Assembly (NCBI GenBank): GCA_964494805.1
Contig: CAZBST010000006.1
Location: forward strand, 1 to 64,000
Reading direction: 5' to 3'
Source of the DNA: CAIYOL01 sp964494805
GTDB lineage: Bacteria; Planctomycetota; Phycisphaerae; Sedimentisphaerales; Anaerobacaceae
DNA length: 64,000 bases
How positions within the stretch are numbered: position 1 is the stretch's first letter; every line of letters starts with the position of its first letter. The position numbers and the translations under genes are program-made. This document shows positions 50,165 through 58,879 of the stretch, piece by piece. Under the pieces are notes generated by a model. That model ran no database searches. It was not told where the DNA came from and saw only the letters and a list, made by a program, of their open reading frames with translations.

Positions 50165-51055
50165 TTACGCCTTAAATTTTTTGTTTGTTAGCCGTTCGTA
50201 GGCCTCGATGTATTTCTGGCTTGTCTTTTTGCAAATGTCCTGCGGCAGTTCGACGCCGGGGCCGGATTTATCAAAATTTATGCTTTCTAAGTAATTGCGC
50301 ACAAACTGCTTGTCGAAGCTTTCCTGGTCCCTGCCCGGCTTGTATTTGTCTGCCGGCCAAAAACGCGAAGAATCCGGCGTCAGAACCTCATCAACCAGAA
50401 TAATCCTGCCGCTGCTAATCCCCCACTCAAACTTCGTATCAGCCAGGATTATGCCCCTGCTCTCGGCGTACTCGCTTGCCATTTCAAAAATCATTATGCT
50501 GTTATCGTGCACAAATTCTGCCCGCTCGGCGCCGAGAATTTCCACGCACTTTTCAAAGCTGATATTCTCGTCGTGTGTTCCCCTCTCGGCCTTGGTCGCC
50601 GGTGTAAAAACGGGTTCCGGCAGTTTCTCGCACTGACGCAGGCCAGCCGGCAGAGCCTGTCCGCAAATTGTGCTGCTTTCCTTATATTCTTTCCAGCCCG
50701 AGCCGGCCAAATACCCTCGCACAACACACTCAATCGGTAAAACTTCGACCTTTTTAACCAGCATACTACGCCCGGCCAACTGCTTCTCAAAGTCGCAAAA
50801 TGGCGGCGGGAAATCACTCACTTTGTCACTAATCAAATGATGTTCAATATCATCACTGAGAAAATCAAACCAGAATTTTGAAATCTGTGTCAGGACAATT
50901 CCTTTATAAGGTATGCCGTTGGCCATAACCACATCGAAGGCGCTTATCCTGTCTGTCGCGACTATCAGCAGTTTATCGCCCAAATCGTATATGTCGCGGA
51001 CCTTACCTCTCGTCGGCTCCCGCTCTGCTATATTTGTTTGTAAAACCGCCTCCAT
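50165..51055 (-). CDS. purC: SAICAR synthase
   Basis: 296 residues, the longer yeast-like form. The purine pathway enzyme joins CAIR and aspartate. Motifs: REPTRGKVRDIYDLGDKLLI, VATDRISAFDVVM, PIECVVRGYLAGSGWKEYKE, FTPATKAERGTHDENISFE, LADTKFEWG and DEVLTPDSSRFWP. It lies just downstream of the TMTC-like gene's promoter side on the same strand. Confidence 0.95.
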   Translation of the reverse strand: MEAVLQTNIAEREPTRGKVRDIYDLGDKLLIVATDRISAFDVVMANGIPYKGIVLTQISKFWFDFLSDDIEHHLISDKVSDFPPPFCDFEKQLAGRSMLVKKVEVLPIECVVRGYLAGSGWKEYKESSTICGQALPAGLRQCEKLPEPVFTPATKAERGTHDENISFEKCVEILGAERAEFVHDNSIMIFEMASEYAESRGIILADTKFEWGISSGRIILVDEVLTPDSSRFWPADKYKPGRDQESFDKQFVRNYLESINFDKSGPGVELPQDICKKTSQKYIEAYERLTNKKFKA

Positions 51056-51094
51056 AATAATCCCTTTCTATAAATGTCTATCAATTACCACTCA

Positions 51095-51889
51095 TTACCC
51101 GTTCTGTTCTATTCTCGAATCGACGTACTTAAATATTTTTTCCCGCACCTTGTTAATATCTTCGGTCTCCGGCAGAAAATCAAATATTTTTTCCAGAAAC
51201 CTGCGCTGTTTTATCCGTTTCAGCGTCGCCGTAAAATTCACATCGTAGACCCATCCAAGCTGGCAAAGCATCATATCATTCAACGTTCGCAGCTTACTGT
51301 AATCTATCCGCTGACCACACAGAAGCCCGTCAACCACCTTGGTAGAATATACCGGTTCGTCTGGAAATTCCAACTCCAGCGTAAACTTCTCCGGATTATC
51401 TCTGTATTGTCTGCTGTATTCCATTATCACATAAAATATATCCAGCTTATCAGCGTCCCGTATCAATTTTGAAAACAGCAGACTCTCCCCTTCCAAATCA
51501 GCCGGCAGCTCTATTAGCCCGTGGTATTCAATCGCCTTTTCAATCAATTCCTTTTCTCTTTTGTCCACCTGCTCAAGTATCTTCTCTCGGCGAAGGACCT
51601 CCAATCCCAAAAGACAATGATTTACGCTTTTGAAATCGCTATATGTCCGGTGCTTGACAAACTGCTCGAAGCGTCCGACATCGTGAAGAATCGCTATCGC
51701 ATCAGCTATCCGCCTTTGGTTCTCTGTTAGACCCAGCTCATCTGCCAGATACGACATCTCTTTGCAGACCTGTCGGCTGTGCTTTTCTTTCAGTTTTAAA
51801 TTGGCATTTACAAGCTTATCGTTGCCATAAAAGCCGGCCACGTAATCATCAAACCATACCCTTAATTTGTTTAACTGTTCCTGCTCCAT
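51095..51889 (-). CDS. HD-domain phosphohydrolase
   Basis: 264 residues. It has the HD metal motif: His in KHSRQVCKEM, His-Asp in AIAILHDVGRFEQF and a distal Asp in SKLIRDADKLDIFYVIMEY. Such proteins hydrolyse nucleotides or phosphoesters. The substrate is unknown and no partner domain is present. The C-terminus is helical. It is 40 bases upstream of purC on the same strand, so a nucleotide-related role is plausible but unproven. Confidence 0.8.
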   Translation of the reverse strand: MEQEQLNKLRVWFDDYVAGFYGNDKLVNANLKLKEKHSRQVCKEMSYLADELGLTENQRRIADAIAILHDVGRFEQFVKHRTYSDFKSVNHCLLGLEVLRREKILEQVDKREKELIEKAIEYHGLIELPADLEGESLLFSKLIRDADKLDIFYVIMEYSRQYRDNPEKFTLELEFPDEPVYSTKVVDGLLCGQRIDYSKLRTLNDMMLCQLGWVYDVNFTATLKRIKQRRFLEKIFDFLPETEDINKVREKIFKYVDSRIEQNG

Positions 51890-51990
51890 AGTCTTTTACT
51901 TTTTATTTTCTCTGTGACTTTTCTCTTTTATTTCTTCCGAGCCGCAATTATACTGATTGATGACAGAATTAAAAGCATAAGGAGAATAAG

Positions 51991-52263
51991 ATGCCTACCG
52001 TGAAAGATGTAATCGTCAAAAAGCCTTCGGACGCCGAAGCAGCAACCTGCAAGGCCTGGCCTATCTGGAAGTGTGGCCCGAGCACTTTCCATTGGGAATA
52101 TACAGAAAAAGAGACCTGTCTTATGCTCACAGGTAAGGTAACGGTATCGGATGATACGGACTCGGTAAGTTTCGGTCCCGGCGACCTTGTCGTTTTCCCT
52201 GATGGCCTGGAGTGCACGTGGCACGTAACTGAGGCAGTGACAAAACATTACAACTTCGGATGA
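51991..52263 (+). CDS. Small cupin protein
   Basis: 90 residues, a single cupin of the DUF861/EutQ-like type. WPIWKCGPSTFHWEYTEKET and SFGPGDLVVFPDGLECTWHV are the two cupin motif regions. Its metal ligands are partly replaced (HWEYTE keeps His and Glu, TWHV has one His). It is often annotated as a ureidoglycine-aminohydrolase-like cupin, but the actual function of these short forms is unknown. A AAGGAGAATAAG site precedes the ATG. Confidence 0.82.
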   Translation: MPTVKDVIVKKPSDAEAATCKAWPIWKCGPSTFHWEYTEKETCLMLTGKVTVSDDTDSVSFGPGDLVVFPDGLECTWHVTEAVTKHYNFG

Positions 52264-52308
52264 ACATTAGGCTGGAGGTGGGTAAACTGCGGCAGGAGGG
52301 ATTTTGTG

Positions 52309-52337
52309 TTGACCGAGGGATGATTTCGGTGTAGATT
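52309..52337 (+). promoter_or_regulatory. Sigma70-like promoter of the ACT-domain gene
   Basis: TTGACC (52309-52314), a 17-base spacer and TAGATT (52332-52337), giving a leader of about 38 bases with a GAAAGGGG site. Confidence 0.5.
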
Positions 52338-52381
52338 AGCGTGCGAAAATATAAGCACTTCCGATATGAAAGGGGAAAAAA

Positions 52382-52783
52382 ATGGCTGTTAAACGAATTA
52401 CCGTTCAGAGTGTCGAAATAGAGGATAAGCCGGGAAGTTTGCAGAAGCTTTTAGCGAAGATAGCTTCGGCGAAGGTCGATTTGCTTTGTTTTGCGGCATT
52501 TTCTGCCGGTGGCGGTCGTGGACAAGTCTATCTGAGTGCCAAGGATCCTAAAGCTCTTGAAGCCTGCGTGCAGACGGCGGGTGTTAAGACATCGGCAGCA
52601 GCTGGCTTTATCGTCGGTGGCGAAGACAAAGTGGGAGCTGCGGAGCAGTCGCTAAAGGGCCTTGCGGATGCCGGTATTAATGGAGTAGCCGGCGCTGCGA
52701 TGGTTTGCGATGGGCAATACCATATGCTGGTAGTGGTGGAAGCTGCTGATGGTGATGCTGCGGGAAAAGCGATGGGAGCATAA
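52382..52783 (+). CDS. ACT-domain protein
   Basis: 133 residues with two ACT-like betaalphabeta units: QSVEIEDKPGSLQKLLAKIA at the start (the ligand-type loop) and a second from about residue 70 (SLKGLADAGINGVAGAAMVC, HMLVVVEAADGD). ACT domains bind amino acids and control enzymes. No enzyme domain is attached, so it would act as a free regulatory subunit or sensor. Gly/Ala content is high. No target gene is adjacent. Confidence 0.72.
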   Translation: MAVKRITVQSVEIEDKPGSLQKLLAKIASAKVDLLCFAAFSAGGGRGQVYLSAKDPKALEACVQTAGVKTSAAAGFIVGGEDKVGAAEQSLKGLADAGINGVAGAAMVCDGQYHMLVVVEAADGDAAGKAMGA

Positions 52784-52835
52784 AGGCGTACGACAGAAGA
52801 CAGACGACGGATGACAGGTAAAGGACGAAGGAAGA

Positions 52836-52870
52836 CCCCATTAGAGTGAACGACACTCTAAACAATGGGG
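52836..52870. repeat. 35-base hairpin repeat, copy 1
   Basis: CCCCATT-AGAGTG, the loop AACGA, then CACTCT-AAAC-AATGGGG. The same 35 bases occur at 57666-57700 with one difference. Here it lies 17 bases before the ATG of the zinc-binding small gene, next to its GAAGGAG site. Confidence 0.8.
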
Positions 52871-52887
52871 CAAGCGAAGGAGTAAAA

Positions 52888-53091
52888 ATGGCGGAAGAAA
52901 AGATACAACAAAATCTGGATTGCAAAAGTGAATCGCACAACAAACACCTGTGCTACATTGTTTCCCAGGGCTTTCATCTCAGCGATGCGGAAGAGTACAA
53001 TGCCCTTATAAAAGACCCGAAGTTCAAATGCCGGCATTGTGGACGCGCAGCCCATAGTGCGGATAATCTGTGTGAGCCGGTCGGATTGTAA
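52888..53091 (+). CDS. Small putative zinc-binding protein
   Basis: 67 residues from the ATG at 52888 (GAAGGAG site 6 bases before). The open frame extends to 52846 through the hairpin repeat, but a start there is unlikely. Possible ligands: H17, H20 and C22 in SHNKHLC, and C48, C51 and C63 in KCRHCGRAAHSADNLCEP. No family is recognised. It is probably a metal-binding or redox-related small protein. Confidence 0.65.
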   Translation: MAEEKIQQNLDCKSESHNKHLCYIVSQGFHLSDAEEYNALIKDPKFKCRHCGRAAHSADNLCEPVGL

Positions 53092-53176
53092 TGCCGGACG
53101 GGGGGCAACGGCGGATAATTTTGTGGTTTTTATGCAATAAATGGGGGTAGCGGTCCGTCTATATATAGATTGGCGC

Positions 53177-53206
53177 TTGATTTGGAGGTCGGTTTTTTAC
53201 TATAAT
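53177..53206 (+). promoter_or_regulatory. Sigma70-type promoter of the efflux operon
   Basis: TTGATT (53177-53182), an 18-base spacer and a perfect TATAAT (53201-53206), about 130 bases before the membrane-fusion gene. Confidence 0.6.
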
Positions 53207-53335
53207 GGCGCAATGTAGGTTTATTTCGCTTCAAACCGGGGAAAGGTGGGAAAACTTGCCCAAAAAGAACAGCGGGATTGTTAAAAGGTCGATAAGAGGG
53301 AGATGGAGGCGGTATCGGCATTTGGAAGATGATTA

Positions 53336-55147
53336 ATGGCAAATAGTTCTGGTTCAGCGACGGTAAAGATGCGTTTTTTACAGCCTAAATTTCTGGTTCC
53401 GGCAGGTGTAGCTTTATTACTGCTGGCAGTGATTGCGGTTTTGGCGTTTAATCATTCGAGGTCGAAGACTATTCTGGAAGGGGACATGCCGACCTTTGTG
53501 GTCAAGAGGGGGCCTTTGAGGATAAGCGTGACCGAATCCGGGACCATCCAGGCGCGCGAGCAAATAATTCTCAAGAGTGAAGTCGAGGGAAGGACCACGA
53601 TTCTTTATTTGGTGGAGGAAGGCACGCGAGTCAAGAAAGGAGATTTGCTGGTCGAATTAGACGCGAGCTCATTGTTAGACGCAAAGATTGACCAGCAAAT
53701 TCGTGTTCAGAATGCAGAGGCGTCTTTTGTAGGTGCACGAGAGAATTTAGCAGTGGTTGAAAACCAGGCGAAGAGCGATGTAGACAAGGCGACCCTATCG
53801 CTTGATTTTGCCAAGCAGGATTTGAAGAAGTATATTGAAGGTGAATATCAGAATGAGCGCAAGAAGATGGAGTCGGAGATTACGTTAGCGAAGGAAGAGC
53901 TGCAGACGGCGGAGGAAAAGCTGCAATGGTCCAAGAAACTTGCCGAGAAGGAATATATTTCGCAAACTGAACTGCAGATTGATGAGCTGTCCGCGCACAA
54001 GAACAAATTAGACCTCGAGCTGGCGGAGAACAATTTGCGTTTGTTCGAGGATTTTACTCATCCGAGGAATTTGGCGCAACTTGAAAGCGACGTTAATCAG
54101 GCAGAGATGGCTTTGGAGCGAACAGACAGGAAGGCCAAAGCGGATGTTGTCCAAGCGGAGGCGGAACTTAAGGCGAAAGAATCTGAATTCGAGAGGCAAG
54201 AGGACAAACTGAAAAAGAACGAAGAGCAGATAGCCAAGACGAAGATATACGCACCTGCTGACGGGTTGGCGATTTATGCGACCAGCGCGAAGAGCCGTGG
54301 CTGGCGCGGCAATGAGGAGCCGCTGGCCGAAGGCAGTGAGGTCCATGAACAGGAGGAGCTTATATATCTACCGACGGCGGATACGGTGAAGGCGGAAGTT
54401 AAAATCCATGAAACCAGTCTGCAAAAAGTGAAGGTGGGGCTGCCGGTAGTGGTTACGGTTGATGCGCTGCCCGGCCGGGTATTTACAGGCCATGTTGAGA
54501 AGATAGCACCTTTGCCTGATGCTCAGATGATTTGGATGAACCCTGACCTGAAGGTGTATAATACGGAAGTTTTCCTTGACGGTGAAGGCAATTATCTTCG
54601 GACAGGAATGAGCTGCAAGGCGGAAATCATTATAGAAGATTATAAAGATGTAATATATATACCCGTTCAGGCGGTGCTTCGCGTTGGAGGCGAGCCGACC
54701 GTTTATGTGCAGAGCGGCGGAGAATTCAAGCCGCGCAAAGTTAAAGTCGGACTGGACAATAACCGGATGATAAGAATCATTGAAGGCTTGCAGGTGGGTG
54801 AGGTGGTGCTTCTTACACCGCCGCTGGCCCCATCTACGGTTGAGCAAGGCACAGGCGGAGCTGTCAGCGAGACGCCTGCCGCCGAAGCGGGCACAGAGCA
54901 GAAGGCACAGCCTGTTGTTGTAGGGGACGTTACAGAACCGGAGAAGGTCGGGCAGGAAAGCCCCGAGGCAGGAGGCGGCCCGTCGCCGGAGCAGATGCAG
55001 AAGATGCGAGAGAGATTCGAGAATATGTCAGATGAGGAGAAAGCCAAGATGCGGGAGAGGTTTGAGAATATGTCCGACGAAGAAAAGGCAAAGATGCGTA
55101 AAGAACGGGGGGGAAGACGCCAGCGGCAAGCCGGGGAAAGCCAATGA
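53336..55147 (+). CDS. MacA-like periplasmic adaptor (HlyD family)
   Basis: 603 residues. An N-terminal TM anchor (about 17-38) precedes the lipoyl half (GPLRISVTESGTIQAREQII, EEGTRVKKGDLLVELDASSL), then a very long coiled-coil hairpin (about 115-300), the second lipoyl half (KIYAPADGLAIYATS) and beta-barrel domains. It bridges the ABC pump to an outer-membrane channel. The coiled coil is longer than in MacA (about 370 residues in total), and the C-terminus ends in repeated MRERFENMSDEEKAK units. It overlaps the ATPase gene by four bases. Confidence 0.9.
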   Translation: MANSSGSATVKMRFLQPKFLVPAGVALLLLAVIAVLAFNHSRSKTILEGDMPTFVVKRGPLRISVTESGTIQAREQIILKSEVEGRTTILYLVEEGTRVKKGDLLVELDASSLLDAKIDQQIRVQNAEASFVGARENLAVVENQAKSDVDKATLSLDFAKQDLKKYIEGEYQNERKKMESEITLAKEELQTAEEKLQWSKKLAEKEYISQTELQIDELSAHKNKLDLELAENNLRLFEDFTHPRNLAQLESDVNQAEMALERTDRKAKADVVQAEAELKAKESEFERQEDKLKKNEEQIAKTKIYAPADGLAIYATSAKSRGWRGNEEPLAEGSEVHEQEELIYLPTADTVKAEVKIHETSLQKVKVGLPVVVTVDALPGRVFTGHVEKIAPLPDAQMIWMNPDLKVYNTEVFLDGEGNYLRTGMSCKAEIIIEDYKDVIYIPVQAVLRVGGEPTVYVQSGGEFKPRKVKVGLDNNRMIRIIEGLQVGEVVLLTPPLAPSTVEQGTGGAVSETPAAEAGTEQKAQPVVVGDVTEPEKVGQESPEAGGGPSPEQMQKMRERFENMSDEEKAKMRERFENMSDEEKAKMRKERGGRRQRQAGESQ

Positions 55148-55857
55148 TACGTGCGGCGGAGTCCAATTCTGATAATGAAATAATCAAGCTGGAAAACGCC
55201 CGGAAGATTTACCAGATGGGCAGCAGTGAAGTGAGGGCACTTGCAGGTGTGACATTATCGTTCAAGCGAGGCAGTTTCTGGGCTATAATGGGGCCGAGCG
55301 GCTCGGGCAAGAGCACGATGATGAATATTCTTGGGTGCCTGGATCATTTAAGCTCAGGCCGGTATGTCCTCGAAGGTCAAGATGTAAGCACTCTTGATGA
55401 TGATTCACTCAGCGAGATGCGGCTGCGGCATCTTGGTTTTATTTTCCAAAGTTTCAACCTCATACCACAATTGACGGTTCAAAGAAACATTGAGCTTCCC
55501 CTTTACTATTTAGGATGGGAGGCCGAGCGCAGCGCCGAACGCGCAAAGGAACTTGCGGAGAAAGTTGGGCTTGGGGATCGACTGGATCATCGTCCGGCAG
55601 AATTGTCGGGCGGTCAAATGCAGCGGGTGGCGATAGCAAGGGCACTTGCGAACGACCCTCAGATTATTTTTGCCGATGAGCCCACCGGCAATCTCGATAC
55701 AGCAACGGGGAAAGAAATTCTTTCGCTGCTGGCTGAGCTTAATAAGCAGGGCAAAACGATAATTATGGTTACACACGAGGCGGATGTTGCGGCGTACTCA
55801 AAGCAGCGGCTCCATATGCTTGATGGTTTGGTCGAGCGTATCGAGGGGGATGACTAA
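55144..55857 (+). CDS. MacB/LolD-type ABC transporter ATPase
   Basis: 237 residues. Walker A MGPSGSGKSTMMNIL, Q-loop FIFQSFNLIPQLTV, signature ELSGGQMQRVAIARAL, Walker B IIFADEPTGNLD and H-loop MVTHEAD. It belongs to the LolD/MacB group that powers mechanotransmission or lipoprotein and drug efflux. It is translationally coupled to both neighbours (ATGA overlaps). Confidence 0.95.
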   Translation: MIRAAESNSDNEIIKLENARKIYQMGSSEVRALAGVTLSFKRGSFWAIMGPSGSGKSTMMNILGCLDHLSSGRYVLEGQDVSTLDDDSLSEMRLRHLGFIFQSFNLIPQLTVQRNIELPLYYLGWEAERSAERAKELAEKVGLGDRLDHRPAELSGGQMQRVAIARALANDPQIIFADEPTGNLDTATGKEILSLLAELNKQGKTIIMVTHEADVAAYSKQRLHMLDGLVERIEGDD

Positions 55858-57125
55858 TGAGACAAATTAAGCTTGCCCGCAACATTCTGCTCGGTGTTGA
55901 AGACCTGCTTTTACACAAGCTGCGTTCTTTTCTTACGACGCTCGGTATAGTTTTCGGGGTCGGCAGCGTGGTGGCGATGCTGTCGGTTGGTGAAGGGGCG
56001 AGCAAAGAGGCGATGGACCAGATTCGCAAGCTTGGCAGCAATAATATAATCATCAGTTCTATTAAGTCAGTGGAGGAAGAATCGACCAGCACGACCCATT
56101 CTCATTTGGCTATTTATGGTTTGACTTACGATGACTACGCGAGGGTAACGGAAACTTTTAAGGCCATAAGACAGGCGGCGCCGGTGAAGCTGATGCGAAA
56201 GGAGGGGCGTTTGGGTGAGAGAGCGATGGATTTGCGTGTGGTAGGGACGACACCGGTCTGGTTCGAACTGGTGCAAAGGCCAATTGTGGCCGGGCGGGTG
56301 CTGTTAGCTTCCGATGATAATGAGCATGCGCCTGCGGCGGTTTTGACGGAGCACGGTGCCAGAAAACTTTTGGCTGCTGAAAACACAATTGGTCAGACTC
56401 TTAAGATAGGCGGCGACCGTTTTGAAATCGTCGGAATTGTCAAAAGCGAAAGCGGCCAGGCGGGCAACATTCAGATACCTGACCAGGAGGTGGACGTTTA
56501 TATTCCCATTAATGTTGCACGTACATATTTCGGTGACATAACGGCGAGAAGAACATCAGGCACGTTCGAGCGCGAGCTTGTAGAGCTGCACCAGATGATA
56601 GTGCAGGTCGATTCGACCGATGACGTCGAACCTACCGCGAATGGAATTGAGGATATGCTAAAGCGATTCCATAAGAAGAAAGATTACCTTGTAAGCGTGC
56701 CGCTGGCTCTGCTGCGTCAGGCGGAAGCGACAAAGCGGACGTTTAATATAGTTCTTGGTTCGATAGCGGGCATCAGTCTGCTGGTGGGCGGGATAGGGAT
56801 TATGAATATTATGCTGGCATCTGTAACGGAGCGGACACGAGAGATAGGGATTCGGCGAGCCATCGGCGCCAAGAGAAGACAGATTATTAGCCAGTTTTTG
56901 ATAGAAACGGTTGTGCTTTCAATAATCGGGGGACTTATCGGCATCGGACTTGGGATACTGGTGCCGTTTTTGATAACGTATTTTGCCGGTATGCCGACGG
57001 TCATTACGGTGGAAAGCATTGTGCTGCCTTTAGTGATAAGTTTTGGTGTCGGGATTGTCTTCGGTTTATATCCGGCGGTGCGGGCCGCTAGAGTTGACCC
57101 CATAGTTGCACTTCGACACGAATAG
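55857..57125 (+). CDS. MacB-type ABC transporter permease
   Basis: 422 residues, MacB/FtsX topology. A TM helix (about 20-42, LRSFLTTLGIVFGVGSVVAM) is followed by a large periplasmic MacB_PCD domain (about 45-280) and three C-terminal TM helices. GIGIMNIMLASVTERTREIG and IRRAIGAKRRQIISQFLIE are conserved FtsX-domain sequences. With the upstream adaptor and ATPase it forms a tripartite efflux system. The substrate is unknown. No outer-membrane TolC gene is present in the window. Confidence 0.93.
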   Translation: MRQIKLARNILLGVEDLLLHKLRSFLTTLGIVFGVGSVVAMLSVGEGASKEAMDQIRKLGSNNIIISSIKSVEEESTSTTHSHLAIYGLTYDDYARVTETFKAIRQAAPVKLMRKEGRLGERAMDLRVVGTTPVWFELVQRPIVAGRVLLASDDNEHAPAAVLTEHGARKLLAAENTIGQTLKIGGDRFEIVGIVKSESGQAGNIQIPDQEVDVYIPINVARTYFGDITARRTSGTFERELVELHQMIVQVDSTDDVEPTANGIEDMLKRFHKKKDYLVSVPLALLRQAEATKRTFNIVLGSIAGISLLVGGIGIMNIMLASVTERTREIGIRRAIGAKRRQIISQFLIETVVLSIIGGLIGIGLGILVPFLITYFAGMPTVITVESIVLPLVISFGVGIVFGLYPAVRAARVDPIVALRHE

Positions 57126-57130
57126 AAGAA

Positions 57131-57270
57131 CCGCTTGAAATTGGGTTTGAATTGGCTTCGTTTGGGTTCGTTTTTGAGCTTGGCCGTTCTAAGTTTTTGG
57201 TTATTAGTCATTGTATTTGCGGAGCTTACAAACATTTTTGGCATTTCAAAAATTGGGTTCGTTTTGAACG
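57131..57270. repeat. Dispersed intergenic repeat A, copy 2
   Basis: Same sequence and orientation as 5891-6025. Antisense reading again gives NNQKLRTAKLKNEPKRSQFK. It begins 6 bases after the permease stop. Confidence 0.85.
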
Positions 57271-57464
57271 GTTAACCTTTTTAACTCTTTCATAGTTCAT
57301 TATTGATAGAGAATCTCCGATGGGGTTTCCGTCTGTCTTACAAACGGCCAAACTCCACTACAAGAATAAAACCACTAAGTTGTTTCTGACCCGGGCCTGC
57401 TGGCCCCAAGACCTTGCCCTGCTGGGCGAATAAGGGCAGATACAGCTCTTCTGTAATTGGATGA

Positions 57465-57542
57465 ACTTGCGCGAATGATGCGAAAAAGGTTCTCGATTCT
57501 CGATACTTGATTCTCGTAACTCGATGTGAGGAAAGGAGTAAA
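57465..57542. repeat. Dispersed intergenic repeat C, copy 2
   Basis: Matches 6176-6253. It follows repeat A by about 195 bases here and about 150 bases in the first locus. Confidence 0.8.
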
Positions 57543-57665
57543 GATTTATTGAGATTTTCCGATTTTTCTGTCGGGGTACCAACGGTTTTGATTGAAGTTT
57601 AACCGCTGAGAGCGCAAAGAGCGCAGAGATTTTTAGACCGAAGTTGCTGTTTTTTCCGGAGGCCG

Positions 57666-57700
57666 CCCCATTAGAGTAAACGACACTCTAAACAATGGGG
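57666..57700. repeat. 35-base hairpin repeat, copy 2
   Basis: Identical to 52836-52870 except for A instead of G in the left arm. There is no gene downstream within 300 bases, so the repeat is not tied to one gene. Confidence 0.8.
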
Positions 57701-58042
57701 CAGGCAATGAGGAAACGTACAGTGTTACGCAGTCCCGTAAGGGACGCAGTAAAGTAAAGATAGCATCCGAACCGCAGGCAGCACGAGCAAAATACCATAA
57801 GGAATGCATTACAGGGGGAAGTAAGTAAAAAAGATGGCCGAACCGGAGGACACAACAGCACTCGTGGGCTAAACTAAAGCATTTGCAATTGTAAAAAAAG
57901 TCTTCGCTAATTGCTTCGGTTTTTTCGCGGTTAAAAAAATAAAAAAAGGACAAAACGGTAATAAAACGGTAACAAATACAGATATATTAGCATTTGCGTG
58001 GAAAGAATCTTGTTGCAAATGTTATTTGAAAGGAAAAAGAAT

Positions 58043-58609
58043 ATGAAGCCGATTTGTCATATCCTGTTTTTTGTGATTTTAATTTGTTCAAACGCTGAAA
58101 CGGGGCTATGCGGGACGGGCGGAAATGAGAAGTCGCCGAAGTTTGAGTTCGTTACGATGGACGGCGAGAAAATCAGCTCGGGAAAACTTAAAGGGAAAAT
58201 TATTGTCCTCGATTTCTGGAACACTCGCTGCAACGGCTGCATTAAGTCGATGCCGCAGATGGAGAAGTTCTATCAGAAGTATAAGGACGACAAACGGCTG
58301 GCGATATATTGCGTTAATTCGGGATGGGACCCTGTAGAGACGGCGAAGAAATTCACAGAGAGCGGGAGAAATCATTTCTGGCTTTGGTCGTGGGGCGAGA
58401 AATACGATTTGCCGTTCGCATACGATGCCGGGAGTGCGACGATGAAGCAGTTTAACCTGAATTCCAATCCTACGACAATAATCATCGATAAGGAGTTTAA
58501 TATCCACGTCAAACATTCCGAATATGTCGAAGATTTCTACGGTTTTCTGAACAAGAGCGTCGAGCCATTGCTGGCTGAGAAAACCGATAAGGTTGATAAA
58601 GAGAACTGA
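58043..58609 (+). CDS. TlpA-like secreted thioredoxin
   Basis: 188 residues from the ATG at 58043 (AAAGGAAAAAG site). The signal peptide is about residues 1-22. A thioredoxin fold follows: IIVLDFWNTRCNGCIKSMPQ with the active-site CNGC, and a cis-Pro region NSNPTTIIIDKEFNI. It probably reduces disulfides or acts in cytochrome maturation outside the cytoplasm. No cytochrome genes are adjacent. In place of the usual WC before the CxxC it has RC. Confidence 0.86.
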   Translation: MKPICHILFFVILICSNAETGLCGTGGNEKSPKFEFVTMDGEKISSGKLKGKIIVLDFWNTRCNGCIKSMPQMEKFYQKYKDDKRLAIYCVNSGWDPVETAKKFTESGRNHFWLWSWGEKYDLPFAYDAGSATMKQFNLNSNPTTIIIDKEFNIHVKHSEYVEDFYGFLNKSVEPLLAEKTDKVDKEN

Positions 58610-58695
58610 ATAAACGCAGGTGTAGGGCAGATATCTGCCTTGGTTAGCTTTAGAATTAACTCTCTTGCGCTGAGAAAAAAGAGACATTCCTCACC

Positions 58696-58823
58696 CTGCG
58701 GGATAGAACGCGACAGTCCCGCAGAGGATATTCCTCCAGCCTCATACAAGGGTATGAGGCTGGACATTTTTGGGATAGCGGCGCTGCGCTTGTAAAGACA
58801 AAACCCCCGGACAGGTCCGGGGG
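58696..58823. other. Cluster of three inverted repeats
   Basis: CTGCGGGA/TCCCGCAG (58696-58703, 58717-58724). CCAGCCTCATAC/GTATGAGGCTGG (58736-58747, 58752-58763), with loop AAGG and followed by ATTTTT. CCCCCGGA/TCCGGGGG (58804-58811, 58816-58823). The middle one is a good rho-independent terminator for the TlpA-like gene. The other two lack T runs. Confidence 0.75.
58736..58771 (+). terminator. Rho-independent terminator after the TlpA-like gene
   Basis: A perfect 12-bp stem with loop AAGG, followed by ACATTTTTG. Confidence 0.75.
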
Positions 58824-58844
58824 GCTAAGCGAGGCGGACATTTC

Positions 58845-58873
58845 TTGACATAAGGGGTTTGGTGGCATAGTAT
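58845..58873 (+). promoter_or_regulatory. dxr promoter
   Basis: TTGACA (58845-58850), a 17-base spacer and TAGTAT (58868-58873). The predicted start coincides with the dxr ATG at 58880, so the message may be leaderless. Confidence 0.6.
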
Positions 58874-58879
58874 TAGGGT

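Larger units (their letters stand above)
57126..58042. other. Repeat-rich intergenic region
   Basis: 917 bases without a credible gene. It contains dispersed repeat A copy 2 (57131-57270), repeat C copy 2 (57465-57542), CTGAGAGCGCAAAGAGCGCA-type repeat text near 57600, the 35-base hairpin repeat copy 2 (57666-57700), and a short GTCCC-GTAA-GGGAC hairpin at about 57732-57745. A minus-strand open frame at 57633-57953 is repeat read-through. Confidence 0.75.

Noticed and set aside
53205..53334. 44-codon basic open frame before the MacA-like gene
   Set aside because: Its ATG lies inside the TATAAT hexamer of the predicted promoter, so it would not be transcribed, and it has no ribosome site.
57633..57953. 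Minus-strand open frame of 106 codons
   Set aside because: Part of it is the 35-base hairpin repeat read in translation. It has no ribosome site and no protein-like composition.
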